A DNA stretch of 64,000 bases, from NCBI GenBank assembly GCA_007922195.1, contig ML681967.1, positions 11,344,594 through 11,408,593 of the forward strand, read 5' to 3'. Positions within the stretch are counted from its first letter, which is position 1. Each line of letters begins with the position of its first letter. This DNA is from Podocnemis expansa (lineage: Eukaryota > Chordata > Testudines > Podocnemididae). This document shows, in pieces, positions 63,330-64,000 of the stretch. The notes under the pieces were generated by a model. That model ran no database searches, was not told where the DNA came from, and was given only the letters and a program-made list of their open reading frames with translations. The translations under genes and the position numbers were made by a program.

Positions 63330-64000
63330 TGTGTTACTACTTCCCCAAGCCTTCATTATCCCCTCTACAGCTAGTTCTCACACCAGACCCCTGAAACCCA
63401 CTTCCCTAAACCAGTCCCAACTAATTTCTTTCACACAAAACCTGTCACCTAACCAATTCCTTCCCCCAGTCATTCCAACCAATCCTGCAACCTACCCCCA
63501 AGCCAGCCAACCACTACTCACTCCTTACAGAGCTCCCTGCCAGCTCCACGCTACTTACCAGATCACATCCTATCCCCCAAAACCACCTCTGCCAATTACT
63601 CCCCTAGCCAGCCCTCTTATTCCCAGCCAGCATCTTCAGCCCCCCATAATCAGCCCCCTTCCCCTCCCAATCAGCCTCTCAAACTCTCGTAACTTGCCTT
63701 GCAACATGCCCAGCCCTATCACCTTACCTCACCCCCAGCACCTACCTCAGCCCCCACCTCCAACACCTTCCTTCATTCCCATCCCCACCCCTACATCTCC
63801 TACCCCAGCCCCCACCTCCATTACCCCCATAAATACCAGAGCTTCCCTTACCCCCAACCCCACCCCCAATTACCATCCCCTTCCCTCACCCTCAGCCCCC
63901 ACCTCCATCACCTTCCTCCATCCCCATCCCCACCCCTGCATCTCCTACCCCAGCCCCCACCTCCATTACCCCCCATAAATACCAGAGCTTCCCTTACCCC
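63330..64000. repeat. C-rich low-complexity DNA with a ~145-bp tandem repeat at the window edge
   Basis: From 63330 the plus strand is C-rich and G-poor. From 63750 a unit starting GCCCCCACCTCC, containing CATCCCCACCCCTRCATCTCC and CCCATAAATACCAGAGCTTCCC, recurs at 63895, giving a period of about 145 bp, and runs off the window. The proline/threonine-rich open frame 63256-63978 reflects composition and has no recognisable domain. Confidence 0.75.

Noticed and set aside
63256..63978. 240-codon Pro/Thr/Ser-rich open frame
   Set aside because: It lies in C-rich low-complexity DNA with a tandem repeat; the residues follow base composition and no domain or splice signal was recognised.

Overview
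This is a stretch of vertebrate nuclear DNA, most likely from a turtle (Testudines). Exons are short and far apart with canonical GT-AG borders, and the intervals are filled with CR1 LINEs (ancient CR1-L types and at least one younger copy ending in ATTCTATG repeats), MIR/L2-like remnants, short hAT-like elements with 8-bp target duplications, and several foldback (inverted-repeat) families of a kind common in turtle and crocodilian genomes. The turtle assignment comes from this repeat mix and is an inference.

The only cellular gene I can support is ARID3B on the minus strand. Its eight coding exons run from the start codon at 60426 down to the stop at 18993. Joined at GT-AG borders with matching phases they give 1689 nt, i.e. 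562 residues, close to the roughly 560 residues of mammalian ARID3B. Order: glutamine run and acidic N-terminus (59848-60426), ARID DNA-binding domain (48671-48742, 46490-46562, 29162-29345 and the start of 26144-26403), linker, REKLES region (24488-24745, 21527-21634, start of 18993-19147), and a Ser/Pro/Thr-rich tail. A 5' non-coding part of the first coding exon reaches 60506; earlier untranslated exons and the promoter are probably beyond 64000. The 3' UTR lies below 18993, with a possible poly(A) signal at 13208.

Layout: 829-6283 is a nearly full-length but inactive CR1 with a recognisable ORF1 (zinc-knuckle-like plus SGNH esterase) and ORF2 (endonuclease plus reverse transcriptase), split by a 514-bp hAT-like insertion that holds a 44-base G run and a 100-N assembly gap. 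6899-7345, 11920-12414 and 29830-30326 are three members of one MITE-like family whose interior is built from repeated short palindromes, a different palindrome in each copy. 9295-10175, 27361-27655, 35567-36572, 44560-45325, 54715-54832 and 56310-56555 are further CR1 fragments. Foldback elements lie at 14856-15121, 25201-25543, 41166-41372, 45941-46137 and 62405-62560. The right edge (63330-64000) is C-rich low-complexity DNA with a tandem repeat of about 145 bp running off the window.

No bacterial-type features, CRISPR arrays, structural RNA genes or intact second protein gene were found. The most unusual material is the palindrome-word MITE family and the density of long foldback elements inside one gene.
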